From Alcanivorax limicola (GTDB lineage: Bacteria; Pseudomonadota; Gammaproteobacteria; Pseudomonadales; Alcanivoracaceae): a stretch of 64,000 bases of DNA. Both the position numbers and the translations under genes were made by a program. Below, piece after piece: positions 7,301 to 14,202 of the stretch (positions are counted from its first letter, which is position 1; each line of letters opens with the position of its first letter). The notes under the pieces were generated by a model. That model had not been told where the DNA came from and ran no database searches. It was given only the letters and a program-made list of their open reading frames with translations. The stretch spans positions 1 to 64,000 of the forward strand of contig NZ_JAIOUB010000004.1 in the NCBI RefSeq assembly GCF_019931215.1. The letters run 5' to 3'.

Positions 7301-10300
7301 CATCTCACGGGCTCGCCGGGCTTCCGCGGCTCGGATTGCCGCTTGATATGACCATCTACACCATACTCGATCTGCGTCATAATGATACTTTCCCCGTTGA
7401 AACCAAGGGTTCTCGCTTCGACTTCTCGCCCCAGCAGATCAAGGTATCGTGTAACCGGCGGCGCCAATGTATCACCGGTAGAGGTCACAGTATGACTGGT
7501 ATTGTAATAGACAGCATGTTCGGGACAGTTGGCGTCACATAAGGACACCGAAGACAGCGCCTGATTACCATCAGGCATCCGCGTGCGAATAAGGCGCCCG
7601 AGCGGATCGTATTCCCATGTCATGATCAACCCATTCGCATCCGCAGCAACCGTCCGGACTCCTAAAAGCTCGTCATACCCGTAATCTGTGGTGTGCCCAA
7701 GTGTGTTGGTTTCCTGGGTCATGAAACGGCCGCGAGAATCATAGCTGTACTGTGTTGTCCGTGACGTACCATTCGGGCTTAGCACAGTGACTTGCGTGGT
7801 CATTCCGCGAAGGTCGTAGGTATAGTGAGTCTCCCGCCGCAATTCGGGATTGTCAGGTTCAATGATTTCGCTGGCAAGTTGCTGAAAGGCACCATAGGTC
7901 CAGGCGGCCACTCGGGTCTGAGCTGGAATCGGCTCCCCCATGTAAGTACCCGATTGAGTTGTCTCAGCGCGCATCAAGCGTGATAATTGCCAGTGATTAC
8001 CTGTGTCGTGGCTCCAAGTATTCACAAGTGATCGATGGAAATCCTGATTATTACCTTCAATATATATGCTTTGGCTTAGTAGCTCACCGAGTTCATCGTA
8101 GCTATTGAGCGTCTCAGTTTCACTGATAAGGGCACCATCAAGCTCATAATGTCGACCCAGCCCTTCAGCTGGCAGTACGCTGTAGCGAAGGGAGATTTGG
8201 GAGTCCTTGTTCCATATACTGCTTCTTGTAGCATCTATGGAGTGACCGCCGCCATAGATACGGACTTTCCAGTTCGTCTCATCCTCGGAAACCAACTGAT
8301 ATCCGCCCGGTGATATTGGATAACTCAGCGCTGACCTGTATACCAATCCAGTTCTATGCCCTGTCGGGTCAAGGTGGTACCAGTCCTCTGATCGCCGACC
8401 ACTTGCTGCCTCGGTCACTCTGATATACTCGAACCCCGAGCCACCCATACCGTAGGGGAAATACCCAAAATTTCGGTAGAAGTAATGCTGTTGGTTATAA
8501 CCACCCAGTCCATCTGAAACGCTCAGCGTTTGCACAAGGCGCATCCCGGAAGTTACATAGACTTGACCATCAGGCCCCGGGCCCTGATCATACTCATACA
8601 CTTCATCATCCGAAGTGTCAGAATAAGAAACTTCATAAGCCAGCCCAAAGCCATTTTCTACGCGAATCAAATAGTCAACAGGCTCTGACGATGAAGGTGA
8701 TGCGCAAGCAAATGCTGTATTTCCCGCCCAAATTGAGTACAAAGCACAGTAGCTCGAATTGCCTGATGCCGAAATGTCAGGCCACGCCCTGTTATAACCG
8801 GAGTATCCGGCTCCGCCATACTGTGGCAGATCAAAAATTACGGGCTCACTACCGAACCCCGAGCTATCTGTAAGAAAACAGGTAAGCTTTTTATCCTTTT
8901 CAATACACCAGTCAATATGCCCATTCTGATTTATATCAACGAAGGAAGTTGAAAGGGCAAGCTGTATACCAGGTCCAGCGGGAGTAGCTGATACTTGATG
9001 ATATGGTGAGACAATGTCATCACCCCAACCATCTCCGGTCGACTCAAGGCATGCCGCCCTATACCCGCCAGTGTTATTTTGACTATCGACAAATATTCGA
9101 CAGAAGTCAGGATAGCCGTTCCCAGTGAAATCGAACATCATGGAGCTGAAGAAGGAGCTCATCGCCTCGCCTTCAACATAGTCCGCCTCATCACCTGGCT
9201 TCAGATTGCTCCCGCTTTTCTTCCATGTTGAGCTTTTAAAGCCCGAACCACTATCATTTATAAGGCATTCAATCTCATCATCTTTTACCCAACAGTAATC
9301 AGGAAGGCCATCACCGTTCACATCTTTCCACGACCCGATATATCCTATTTTTACGTTAATAATAGGCGCAGGCCATGAAGAAAAAGTCCAAAATGTGAAG
9401 TTATCTTTTTGCTCATAACATATCAGTCTTAAATCCTTAGTCTTACTAGTGTCCACGAAGCAATAATCATAGAGCCCATTACCATTGAAATCTTGCCATG
9501 AGCGTCCGCGCATCTTGGCTATTGATGCGGGCCGCATCACTTGAGCGGTGAGGACATTTGAAAATCTATCCGCGCCGTCACCACTATTCAAGTGGCACTT
9601 TATGACATCGGCTGCGGGGTTCTCCGCAGTCCAGGGGTTTGCCGGTCCAGAGTAGCAAAAATCGGCAAGGCCATTATTATTTATATCAATCCATGCTGGG
9701 TCAGCATTCCAGTTATAATTCCCAACAGTTGAAACTGTAGGCGGCTTCAACCCACCAGTTAAATTATTGGCAATGACAATTTCATTAGAGAACCCGTTCT
9801 GACCGATTTCTGAAAAACAAGAAACACTCAACCCCCCCGTTTCAGCCGGGTAATCCAAAGTTGCTATCCGGCAATAGTCATCTTTCCCGTCCCCGTCAAT
9901 ATCTATCCATCTGTTTGCCCCCCCCGTATGATCCCCGGCGAGTGCTTCCCACATAGTATGCGGGGCTCTGGGAAAGCCAACCAGCTTATCAACGGAAAAG
10001 TCGGGGCCCTCGCCCATACTCCAATGAAACTGCGTAGACTTTGTGCATAGATCGCCTTCCACGCACTCCTGGAATGAGCTGATCAATGACCGTCCCGTAA
10101 CAGGGTTAACTACATAATAAAAATTACTTTTCCTATAAAGCTGACCATCAACATAAACTGAAATACTCTTCAATCTCAGCGCGGAGTTGTAGCGAGCCCC
10201 ATGCAACGAGCTATACTTCTCATAGTTGTCTTCGTCATATTCAAAAGCAACCTCAACAATGGGCTGGAAAGAACCATAAGGAAAAGTACTAATGGTGTAT

Positions 10301-11484
10301 TCTATTTTTTCAGGAAAAAGTGCGCCGGAGTTCGATACATAGCTTATTCGGTATCCGTACAACCGCGAGTCAGTTACCGTTTCGAGAGCCCATCTTGCCA
10401 CCGCCCCATTGCCAATCGAACCCGAAATTCTGTTTTGGGCAGTAGCTCCATATCTATATACATCACCATTCTTTGTATGAACCCTAAAATGACCCGAAAC
10501 ATAGTGAATCCGGGAAAACGTCTCTGACTCGGTATAGTAAGTAGAACCGTCACCCCAATAACTACCTGACTGTAGCACAAGGGGATTGCCGTCCAAACAT
10601 GCACGGTCCTCGCTCGAGCCTGTCACCCCACGCACAAAGCCGTCTCTTTCGTACGTCATTGGGCATCTTTCGATGTAGGACAGCCCCGTAATAGCAGTTC
10701 CCATACCCGCAGGGCCATATCCAGCGGAGCTGGCATAAGAAACAGATAGCTCCGGTTTCACACCGGCACTGCCTTGAGGCAGTAGAATCGGGATAGCGAA
10801 CTCCGCTTGCCCCATATTGACCGAAAAGTTGACAGCTGAGGCAGCTACAATATTTCCATCCGGGTCAGGCTGCGGACTATGAGGGGGATCCTGCGTGGAA
10901 ACTGAGGACATCACCCAATTGGTATTCCCATGATTCGTCAGCTCATGCTCGACGCCGGTAGAGTAGCTTTTTACTATAATATCCAGTCTTCCGTTTCCAT
11001 TTCTATCGACCAGCTCAATATAGTGATGAGCTGGCAAACCATCACGGAATGGCGAGAGACCTAGCCTTCGCGCTCCTCTGGAGTAAGCGTCATAAAAATT
11101 ATATATATAGACTGCTGCTATATCTTCATTCCCAAACACCACCAGCACATCCAGCAGACCGTTGCCGGAGATATCTTCCATATGGATATCTGCTTTGATG
11201 AGGCCCTTTGGAGAATACTGATTAAAACCAACTTCTTGTATACCAGCCCCACCGTCAGCAACATCCCAAATAACGAAACTTTCGTAGCCATTATGGTGGG
11301 TAACAGCCATAAAAGGGGAAAGGCTCACCAGTATTTCTTGGTATACATGTCTGTCAGGGACGACAAGAAGATCTTTTCGCCCATCTCCATTTACATCCCC
11401 ATAGTAAAAGTTATGGCTGGCCTGCCCGTAAGACACCCCATAAAAAATGAGAATAAAGAACCCCAGAGCCAGTCTAGCAGCCAT
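4315..11484 (-). CDS. Giant Sec-exported SpvB/Rhs protein with HExxH metallopeptidase-like toxin C-terminus
   Basis: The protein has 2,389 residues. A signal peptide (cleavage near GQA) is followed by FG-GAP/VCBS-like repeats, an SpvB-type domain around residues 215-560 (AEFAIPILLPQGSAGVKPEL), and seven Cys-marked FG-GAP-like repeats around 525-910 (for example DGDGKDDYC, NGDGLPDYC). YD/Rhs repeats run from about 1200 to 1900, and the RHS core lies around 1950-2048, ending SYVGNNPMSYTDPSGYF. A glycine/alanine-rich hydrophobic stretch follows. The last ~120 residues contain DIYFSPGKYDP and GHEALHAKQY, an HExxH zinc-site motif near residue 2326, resembling DUF4157-type peptidases. It overlaps the downstream gene by 4 nt and has AGGGA upstream of the ATG. 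Likely a contact-dependent or Tc-like toxin; the release route is unknown. Confidence 0.88.
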   Translation of the reverse strand: MAARLALGFFILIFYGVSYGQASHNFYYGDVNGDGRKDLLVVPDRHVYQEILVSLSPFMAVTHHNGYESFVIWDVADGGAGIQEVGFNQYSPKGLIKADIHMEDISGNGLLDVLVVFGNEDIAAVYIYNFYDAYSRGARRLGLSPFRDGLPAHHYIELVDRNGNGRLDIIVKSYSTGVEHELTNHGNTNWVMSSVSTQDPPHSPQPDPDGNIVAASAVNFSVNMGQAEFAIPILLPQGSAGVKPELSVSYASSAGYGPAGMGTAITGLSYIERCPMTYERDGFVRGVTGSSEDRACLDGNPLVLQSGSYWGDGSTYYTESETFSRIHYVSGHFRVHTKNGDVYRYGATAQNRISGSIGNGAVARWALETVTDSRLYGYRISYVSNSGALFPEKIEYTISTFPYGSFQPIVEVAFEYDEDNYEKYSSLHGARYNSALRLKSISVYVDGQLYRKSNFYYVVNPVTGRSLISSFQECVEGDLCTKSTQFHWSMGEGPDFSVDKLVGFPRAPHTMWEALAGDHTGGANRWIDIDGDGKDDYCRIATLDYPAETGGLSVSCFSEIGQNGFSNEIVIANNLTGGLKPPTVSTVGNYNWNADPAWIDINNNGLADFCYSGPANPWTAENPAADVIKCHLNSGDGADRFSNVLTAQVMRPASIAKMRGRSWQDFNGNGLYDYCFVDTSKTKDLRLICYEQKDNFTFWTFSSWPAPIINVKIGYIGSWKDVNGDGLPDYCWVKDDEIECLINDSGSGFKSSTWKKSGSNLKPGDEADYVEGEAMSSFFSSMMFDFTGNGYPDFCRIFVDSQNNTGGYRAACLESTGDGWGDDIVSPYHQVSATPAGPGIQLALSTSFVDINQNGHIDWCIEKDKKLTCFLTDSSGFGSEPVIFDLPQYGGAGYSGYNRAWPDISASGNSSYCALYSIWAGNTAFACASPSSSEPVDYLIRVENGFGLAYEVSYSDTSDDEVYEYDQGPGPDGQVYVTSGMRLVQTLSVSDGLGGYNQQHYFYRNFGYFPYGMGGSGFEYIRVTEAASGRRSEDWYHLDPTGHRTGLVYRSALSYPISPGGYQLVSEDETNWKVRIYGGGHSIDATRSSIWNKDSQISLRYSVLPAEGLGRHYELDGALISETETLNSYDELGELLSQSIYIEGNNQDFHRSLVNTWSHDTGNHWQLSRLMRAETTQSGTYMGEPIPAQTRVAAWTYGAFQQLASEIIEPDNPELRRETHYTYDLRGMTTQVTVLSPNGTSRTTQYSYDSRGRFMTQETNTLGHTTDYGYDELLGVRTVAADANGLIMTWEYDPLGRLIRTRMPDGNQALSSVSLCDANCPEHAVYYNTSHTVTSTGDTLAPPVTRYLDLLGREVEARTLGFNGESIIMTQIEYGVDGHIKRQSEPRKPGEPVRWNTVLQRDVMGRVLSEQSSSGLIMSYSYAGLTNSQTASWVDPVDAQLHERTQTTTEDVTGNTRTITDNASRQITFTYDAFDNQLAVTTQDMVLQTTYDDMGRRLAFSDPSTGTWRYGYDGFDQVVLQESGNGRRICTAYDVLGRKVARVDDYAAGLNWEAALAAAKAGCDGSTFDATWAYDDPSKGIGRLASTSTSEGYEQWLFYDALGRVHGSLTAFDGHQLVAEREYDDSGRVSLERLPTQGEDPLEIRREYNAQGFLSEVGVPGSQVFYWRALEADARGAVTEEHLSNGAIRRQHAYDAATGILSQVRSKKMISTGWDIQSESYTFNAAGSMRSRQETLPLINQHISEYFEYDNVDRMVEASIENLNQPSQSYAQLVQYASGGNIESRSDVGNYQYGESCTVGGDTYQPGPHAVTSVSGTVNRSYCYDEGGQMIQGNGNTIAYNAFGKPTEIDGTSASGSFIYGINRELLKQTHEIDGATIEQWSFGAYEITTTQGGPNAGTRERYQLAGGLILSFEDMDYAGAVESYTFADVLGSITAVTDALGGVTERHRYDPWGRPREPMNWLAMTDGNWYDTQRYTQATSKGFTGHEMLDHVGIIHMGGRIFDPAVGRFLSADPVVKGMGSTDAYNRYSYVGNNPMSYTDPSGYFSLGLGVGGRIKRELSRVDSRYRNEIRGVVTGGLEPMVRYGGRELARFVQRNKYGGQILGLVTIAGCSVASGGTATPGCVAAVQGVTTSSMAYGRGQSIEHALRAGTQAAAIGYANAWVSGFGIVGGAVAHGAIAGFTGGDFSAAFKGSLTGSILGSTVSGWSNGNVAAETALSAMVGGTAAHVTGDKFANGAVTAAFAYTFGQAMAHHERGNRLPEHVIDELEPYFSDGSGFDLNDIRVHEGIPFYVQGNPDAYTDGNDIYFSPGKYDPISISGIALIGHEALHAKQYSDHGSARFRARYLSEYFSGRVRGRSPYEAYRSISYERDAFELQDRIESDLFRRRR

Positions 11485-11509
11485 AACAATTTCCCTGCTT
11501 TATATGTTA

Positions 11510-11893
11510 TTAGATAGAGGATATTTTTAACCCGAAAACTTCCCTGACATATCCCCCGGATTGATACTGAATGCAGCCATCAACAGTGAGGAATGTGTCA
11601 AACTTTCGTGCAAGCGCGACCATCGCAGTTGAATACATTAACTTCCAGGCATTTTCTCCTACTGATGATGATCGAACCAAAAATATCTGATCCTGATCGC
11701 TGAGACTGCAGCCCTCCGAAAAGTATGACGACACATCTCTATCAATTCTAATTTTTATTATTTCATCGCCATCCACGCTTGAAATGCTCACCTCGGATAT
11801 TTCAGCACTTACAACCATCCCCCCCGCGTAAGCCATCGAAAAAGATAAAGTCAAAATAAGAAGAAAGAATGCCCTGCCAATACTAAAAATCAT
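11510..11893 (-). CDS. Small secreted two-cysteine protein, paralogue 3 of 3
   Basis: The protein has a signal peptide (FFLLILTLSFSMAYA) and a short domain with two cysteines (SEGC and VDGC). Between them lies WKLMYSTAMVALARKF, the helix pattern shared with the next upstream gene. The start is placed at the ATG at 11893; an in-frame TTG at 11905 also exists. It lies 25 bp upstream of the giant Rhs gene on the same strand, so co-transcription is likely. The pattern (signal peptide, Cys, W..MYSTAM, Cys, short beta strand) resembles DUF5992-type small proteins, but I cannot confirm the family. Confidence 0.75.
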   Translation of the reverse strand: MIFSIGRAFFLLILTLSFSMAYAGGMVVSAEISEVSISSVDGDEIIKIRIDRDVSSYFSEGCSLSDQDQIFLVRSSSVGENAWKLMYSTAMVALARKFDTFLTVDGCIQYQSGGYVREVFGLKISSI

Positions 11894-11942
11894 AACACAC
11901 CCCAAAATTCACGCTTCCGGTATATGCAATAGCCAGAACCCG

Positions 11943-12320
11943 TTAATTTGCGCCGGAAGAAATTCTAATTGCCTGGAATTTCCTTGAGTAATTCCCTTGT
12001 GCATTAAGTTCGCATTCACCAACAGTCACTGCTGCATAAACGTCTTGAGAAATTGCCGACAGCGCAGTCGCATAAACTGCCTGCCAACCAGGTTGAAAAT
12101 CATCAAGCGAAAAGCTGAATATCACTCTATGAATATTATCACCTTGACTACATTCATCCGTATAGGGGTAAGATGCTAGCGACGCATCAACCCCCAAAGT
12201 CACAACAGCCATTCCATTGTCGAACAACACCTCCACTGACGAGACCTTCGTTCCAATGGTGACCAGAGCATGCAAAGGGGAAGAAACAATAGCCAGTATA
12301 AAAAGCGCCACTAATCTCAT
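11943..12320 (-). CDS. Small secreted two-cysteine protein, paralogue 2 of 3
   Basis: A signal peptide (MRLVALFILAIVSSPLHA) precedes a domain of roughly 105 residues containing TDECSQ, WQAVYATALSAISQDV and VGEC. The order and spacing are the same as in the gene at 11510, so the two are paralogues. The ATG at 12320 is preferred because AAGGA lies 7 nt before it and it sits just after the previous gene's stop. An alternative ATG at 12335 would overlap that gene by 11 bp. It belongs to the presumed operon leading into the Rhs toxin. Its function is unknown. Confidence 0.75.
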   Translation of the reverse strand: MRLVALFILAIVSSPLHALVTIGTKVSSVEVLFDNGMAVVTLGVDASLASYPYTDECSQGDNIHRVIFSFSLDDFQPGWQAVYATALSAISQDVYAAVTVGECELNAQGNYSRKFQAIRISSGAN

Positions 12321-12324
12321 CACA

Positions 12325-12717
12325 TCATCCTTCATCTATAATCGATATACCTTCCACGATCATCACACTTACACCAAGATCAGGTATGGTCAGACATTCC
12401 CCCAAATCAAACGTCACCTCAGCGTTTCGTGATAGCGCGCCCAAGGCCAAACCGTAATAATCGATAGCTCGCGACTCAGCATCTAAAGGGTGAGTTTCCA
12501 CGGCGGCAAACCAACCGAGAGCATCAGAGGTCCAGCAATTGAAATATGGCGGGGGATTGTCTGGCGGACGCAGCACGCTGAATGTATATAGAGCTCCGTA
12601 CCCCTCGTAGATATTAACGCTGACACTCCACAGCTTGTATGTGTATTCAGTGCCGGATGCCTGGGCGCTGAAAAACAGAATAACGTTGAAGATTACAGCG
12701 AAATAAAAATTTCTCAT
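12325..12717 (-). CDS. Small secreted two-cysteine protein, paralogue 1 of 3
   Basis: This is the first gene of the presumed toxin operon. A signal peptide (FAVIFNVILFFSAQASG) leads a domain of about 110 residues with FNCWTSD, IDYYGLALGALSRNAEV and LGEC. It is the most diverged of the three but keeps the two cysteines, the central aromatic-YYGLAL helix and a final beta-rich tail. No known domain is recognised. Candidates are a chaperone or adaptor for the secreted Rhs protein, a second set of immunity proteins, or delivery subunits. Confidence 0.72.
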   Translation of the reverse strand: MRNFYFAVIFNVILFFSAQASGTEYTYKLWSVSVNIYEGYGALYTFSVLRPPDNPPPYFNCWTSDALGWFAAVETHPLDAESRAIDYYGLALGALSRNAEVTFDLGECLTIPDLGVSVMIVEGISIIDEG

Positions 12718-12764
12718 CCCTTACCCCCGGATAATGTCCACAACAGCACATTACCCCCTCCCTA

Positions 12765-12792
12765 TTCATACTTTTAATTTTTCAACCATCAA
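12765..12792 (-). promoter_or_regulatory. Weak sigma-70-like promoter before the secreted-protein/Rhs operon
   Basis: On the minus strand TTGATG (12792-12787) and TATGAA (12770-12765) are 16 bp apart, about 48 bp upstream of the start at 12717, in an AT-rich stretch. Both hexamers are imperfect, so this is only a candidate. Confidence 0.25.
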
Positions 12793-13027
12793 GCAACATC
12801 AATAACAAAGCAACACCAGAATGGCAATACCTTCTGCACCCATTCGCAAACTACGCCTCAAATTTATCATTCCCCAACAACCGGCCCACGCTCTGCCAGT
12901 GCGAGATGCACAGCACGCCGACACAGAAACAAGTAGGTCATCACAAACACTCTATGGTCAGCGACTCCTGATCGTCGCCCTTGTCGCTCCGCCCCTCGCC
13001 CATTACCATTAACCTCGATTGCAATAG

Positions 13028-13180
13028 CAGCTCTGGCCCTCTCTGCTCTCTACCGTCTATGAGGTACTTGCCAAACGCGACCACTGCCCGGCACTGTCGG
13101 CAGATGTCGAGGCATATATCCACCGCCATCATCTGTATATAGCCCTAAAGACCTCCTCAACCGCCCCAGGGACCGCATGA
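13028..13180 (+). pseudogene. nadD: Decayed 3' end of nadD upstream of rsfS copy 2
   Basis: NadD (nicotinate-nucleotide adenylyltransferase) normally sits immediately upstream of rsfS and ends with a motif like RYLLPDxVxxYIxxxxLY. Here the frame ending at 13180 reads [15 protein letters not shown], a good match to that C-terminus, and overlaps the rsfS ATG in an ATGA. An out-of-frame RYLP at 13062-13073 suggests a frameshift. There is no start, and an in-frame stop lies at 13025-13027. The rest of 12718-13027 has no gene I can support. This remnant marks the right edge of the inserted material. Confidence 0.55.
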
Positions 13181-13578
13181 CAGCCAGCACTCCGGATTTA
13201 CTCGACACCATCATCAACGCCCTTGAAGAACTCAAGGCGCGCAATGTCTCCAGCCTGGATGTGCGCGAGTTCACCAGCATTGCGGACAACATGGTGATCG
13301 CCACCGGCACTTCCAGTCGCCACGTCAAGGCCCTGGCCGACAATGTCGCCGAGCAGGCCAAAGCCGCCGGCTACCCGCCCGTGGGCATGGAAGGCCAGCA
13401 GAATTCCGAATGGGTACTGGTGGATCTGGGCGATGTCATCGTCCACGTCATGCTGCCCGCCACTCGCGAATACTACGATCTGGAACGCCTGTGGCGGCAA
13501 CCGGACCTGCACCCGGATCGGGCACCGAAAGCCGCCAACGATAGCGACGGCAGCACCGACACGCCCCGAGGCGAATAG
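13177..13578 (+). CDS. rsfS: RsfS ribosomal silencing factor, copy 2 (complete)
   Basis: A complete 133-residue RsfS protein with an intact DUF143 fold: an N-terminal helix ([12 protein letters not shown]), [22 protein letters not shown], and [14 protein letters not shown]. It acts on the 50S subunit through L14 to prevent ribosome assembly. The ATG overlaps the terminal TGA of the nadD remnant. Bases 13271-13578 duplicate 1-308 exactly. The downstream order rlmH-mrdA-rodA shows that this copy heads the conserved operon, while its usual upstream partner nadD is broken here. Confidence 0.95.
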   Translation: MTASTPDLLDTIINALEELKARNVSSLDVREFTSIADNMVIATGTSSRHVKALADNVAEQAKAAGYPPVGMEGQQNSEWVLVDLGDVIVHVMLPATREYYDLERLWRQPDLHPDRAPKAANDSDGSTDTPRGE

Positions 13579-14051
13579 CCTTGCGCGTACGGCTGCTGGC
13601 CCTGGGCACCCGCATGCCCGGCTGGGTGGACACCGGCGTACAGGAATATGCCAAACGCCTGGCCGGTGATATCCGCTTCGAGGTAGAGGAAATCCCCCTG
13701 CCCAAACGCAGCGGCCAGGACACCCCCGCCCTGATACGCCAGGAAGCCGACACCCTGCGCAAACGCCTGGCCAAACACCCGGGCGCCCGCACCGTGGCAC
13801 TGGAAGTGACCGGCCGCCGGATCACCACGCCAAAACTCGCCGACGAACTCGGCCGCCTGCGCGACCTGGGCCAGGACCTCAGCATCATCGTCGGCGGCCC
13901 CGACGGCCTCTGCCCGACACTCTCCGGCAGCTGCGACATGCAATGGTCCCTGTCCGACCTGACCCTGCCGCACCCGATGGTGCGCATCCTGCTTGCTGAA
14001 CAGGTTTATCGGGCCTGGAGTATTCTGGCGGGGCATCCGTATCATCGGTGA
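13271..14051. repeat. Right copy of the large rsfS-rlmH direct repeat
   Basis: 13271-13984 is identical to 1-714; the remaining 67 bp are the diverged rlmH tail. Compared with the left copy, the positions 13985, 13988, 13994, 14015, 14025 and 14042 differ and one GGG codon is absent. Confidence 0.95.
13581..14051 (+). CDS. rlmH: RlmH 23S rRNA pseudouridine-1915 N3-methyltransferase, copy 2
   Basis: A complete 156-residue SPOUT methyltransferase for pseudouridine 1915 of 23S rRNA, with IIVGGPDGL and the C-terminal AWSILAGHPYHR. It starts with TTG 2 bp after rsfS. It is identical to copy 1 up to 13984, then differs by silent changes, and it lacks the extra terminal glycine. The 151-bp gap to mrdA holds a short GCATT/AATGC inverted repeat near 14053-14068 but no clear terminator. 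Confidence 0.95.
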   Translation: MRVRLLALGTRMPGWVDTGVQEYAKRLAGDIRFEVEEIPLPKRSGQDTPALIRQEADTLRKRLAKHPGARTVALEVTGRRITTPKLADELGRLRDLGQDLSIIVGGPDGLCPTLSGSCDMQWSLSDLTLPHPMVRILLAEQVYRAWSILAGHPYHR

Positions 14052-14202
14052 TGCATTACCGGCAATGCGAATAACGCGCCCGTAACAGCGCTTTCTGTAC
14101 TTTCACCGCTTCTCTGCTTGCCGCTTACCGGCCCGCCCTTTACCCTTTGCGCAGATTGGTTTACCCCGATCTACGCCCTACCGAAACCGAGGTTTCCCAG
14201 CA

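Noticed and set aside
11510-12717. The three small secreted proteins as AB5-toxin B subunits
   Set aside because: The two-cysteine pattern and size are suggestive, but no glycan-binding motif or family match can be shown from sequence alone.
785-13176. Presence of a ccr recombinase or tyrosine integrase making the island a true SCC-like element
   Set aside because: All open frames were inspected and none shows a recombinase motif; only a decayed IS3 transposase is present. The SCC comparison is therefore only positional.
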